Shown: positions 4,947 through 5,718 of the stretch, piece after piece
Layout of the letters: each line of letters begins with the position of its first letter
Numbering within the stretch: position 1 is the first letter of the stretch
DNA from: an uncultured Collinsella sp.
GTDB lineage: Bacteria; Actinomycetota; Coriobacteriia; Coriobacteriales; Coriobacteriaceae
Assembly: GCA_900552345.1 (NCBI GenBank)
Contig: URZN01000097.1
Coordinates: forward strand, 1 to 5,718
Reading direction: 5' to 3'
Length of the DNA: 5,718 nt
Notes under the pieces: model-generated
The model's input: only the letters and a program-made list of their open reading frames with translations
Database searches by the model: none
What the model was told of the DNA's origin: nothing
Position numbers and translations under genes: made by a program

Positions 4947-5717
4947 CTATTTGCCGTTGGACACGACCGCCTGGCCCTCGACACCGTTAAACCCAAACAG
5001 CATGTCGAGCGCCTGGATGTACCACGGCGCGTCCTTACCGACTTCTTCGATTTCCTTGGCAACTTCGCTGGCCTTCTTGGCGTTCGACGACTTCTTGCTC
5101 GAAGACGAATCTGAATCGTCATCCAGACCCAGCACGTCAATCTTGGTCTCGCCGGGCATCACCAGGCCCAGGTCCTCGGACGCCGCGTCCTTAATGCCCT
5201 CCTCCGAGAGCAGTTTGTCGACGCTTTTTTGCAGCTCATCATTGTATTGCTGACGAATCTCGACCTGCTTGGCCAAGATATCGCTCGAACGCTTTGCCAC
5301 GTACAGATCGCGCACAGGGAAATACAGGCTCACGAGCACCAGGGCAACGACAATGCCGATGAATAGCCCTCGCTGAGGACCGTGGGTAAAGTCGTAAATT
5401 GCCTTGACCACTGCGTTGTCGTTGGCGTAGTGCATAAAGTCCGAGCCGGAAAGACGGCTTGAGGGCCTGGTCGACTTTTCGTGCGTTTGAGCCGAGGGGC
5501 GCTGCGTACGCGAAGCATGCGTCGGGCGCGCCGAACGTGACGGGCGGTCCGTCGACATATTCATTTGAGCATGGGAGTCCGAATTGCCTGCCGTGCGATG
5601 CGTGGGACGGGCAGCGCCCGTATAATCGGGCCCGCCAAGCTGCACCGAATGCGCACGACGAGACGACGGCTCACGCGAACCGGCGGAATAGTACCTGTTG
5701 TCGTAAATCTGATCCAT
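4947..5717 (-). CDS. Septum formation initiator family (FtsB/DivIC-like) division protein
   Basis: This bitopic membrane protein belongs to the group that joins the FtsL-FtsQ divisome subcomplex and signals septal wall synthesis. In the 256 visible residues, 1-95 are a disordered cytoplasmic tail rich in Ser, Arg, His, Thr and Pro. One transmembrane helix follows (about 117-134, GLFIGIVVALVLVSLYFP), then an extracytoplasmic coiled coil (about 140-172, AKRSSDILAKQVEIRQQYND onward) and the family's closing motif EDLGLVMPGE (181-190). After that comes an unusual extension of about 65 residues with an Asp/Ser/Lys-rich stretch (199-216). The ATG at 5717 is one base from the window edge, so a longer N-terminus cannot be excluded and the ribosome-binding site is not visible. 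It shares an operon with the Ppx gene 19 bp downstream. The family call rests on topology, coiled coil, closing motif and neighbour. Confidence 0.87.
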   Translation of the reverse strand: MDQIYDNRYYSAGSREPSSRRAHSVQLGGPDYTGAARPTHRTAGNSDSHAQMNMSTDRPSRSARPTHASRTQRPSAQTHEKSTRPSSRLSGSDFMHYANDNAVVKAIYDFTHGPQRGLFIGIVVALVLVSLYFPVRDLYVAKRSSDILAKQVEIRQQYNDELQKSVDKLLSEEGIKDAASEDLGLVMPGETKIDVLGLDDDSDSSSSKKSSNAKKASEVAKEIEEVGKDAPWYIQALDMLFGFNGVEGQAVVSNGK

Positions 5718-5718
5718 G

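Noticed and set aside
4160..4990. A 276-codon open frame on the plus strand
   Set aside because: Antisense to the Ppx gene, compositionally biased, with no recognisable domain.
4928..5140. Longer N-terminus for the Ppx protein (start at 5140)
   Set aside because: The 71-residue extension is Arg-rich shadow sequence overlapping the FtsB/DivIC-like gene, while 4927 has a strong ribosome-binding site and begins just before the first family motif.

Overview
The window looks like a stretch of a high-GC actinobacterial chromosome, most likely from the class Coriobacteriia and Collinsella-like. This is inferred from three things: strong G/C use at third codon positions, a FtsB/DivIC-like gene directly beside a short Ppx/GppA gene (an actinobacterial neighbourhood), and the general style of the proteins. 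No 16S or marker search could be run, so the genus is a guess.

Layout from left to right. Bases 1-1753 (+) hold the 3' end of an OmpR-type response regulator and, overlapping it by 17 bp, its sensor histidine kinase. Bases 1754-2048 are non-coding. They contain a 182-bp imperfect hairpin element (1771-1952) with a duplicated 15-mer in its loop, then a perfect 38-bp palindrome (1988-2025) that should terminate transcription from both sides. Bases 2049-2722 (-) hold a two-gene unit: a galactitol-type PTS EIIB protein followed by a small VOC (glyoxalase-fold) protein. No EIIA or EIIC is in sight. A divergent promoter region (2723-2885) leads into an unrecognised membrane-anchored helical-repeat protein (2886-3509, +), followed 31 bp later by tRNA-Leu(UAA) with an encoded CCA (3541-3625).

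Bases 3626-3925 are non-coding but highly structured. A 76-bp unit made of the tRNA 3' end plus its terminator is present twice, 196 bp apart (67/76 identical). The spacer between the copies carries an inverted copy of the tRNA T-arm and a run of strong hairpins. Bases 3926-5717 (-) hold a FtsB/DivIC-like division protein followed 19 bp downstream by a Ppx/GppA-family exopolyphosphatase/phosphatase.

The genes are mostly ordinary housekeeping or signalling functions and do not form one obvious system. The most unusual material is non-coding: the hairpin element behind the kinase gene, and the tRNA-derived duplicated, structured segment behind tRNA-Leu. Both look like candidates for multi-copy repeat families or small structured RNAs. 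A genome-wide repeat search and RNA data would decide this.
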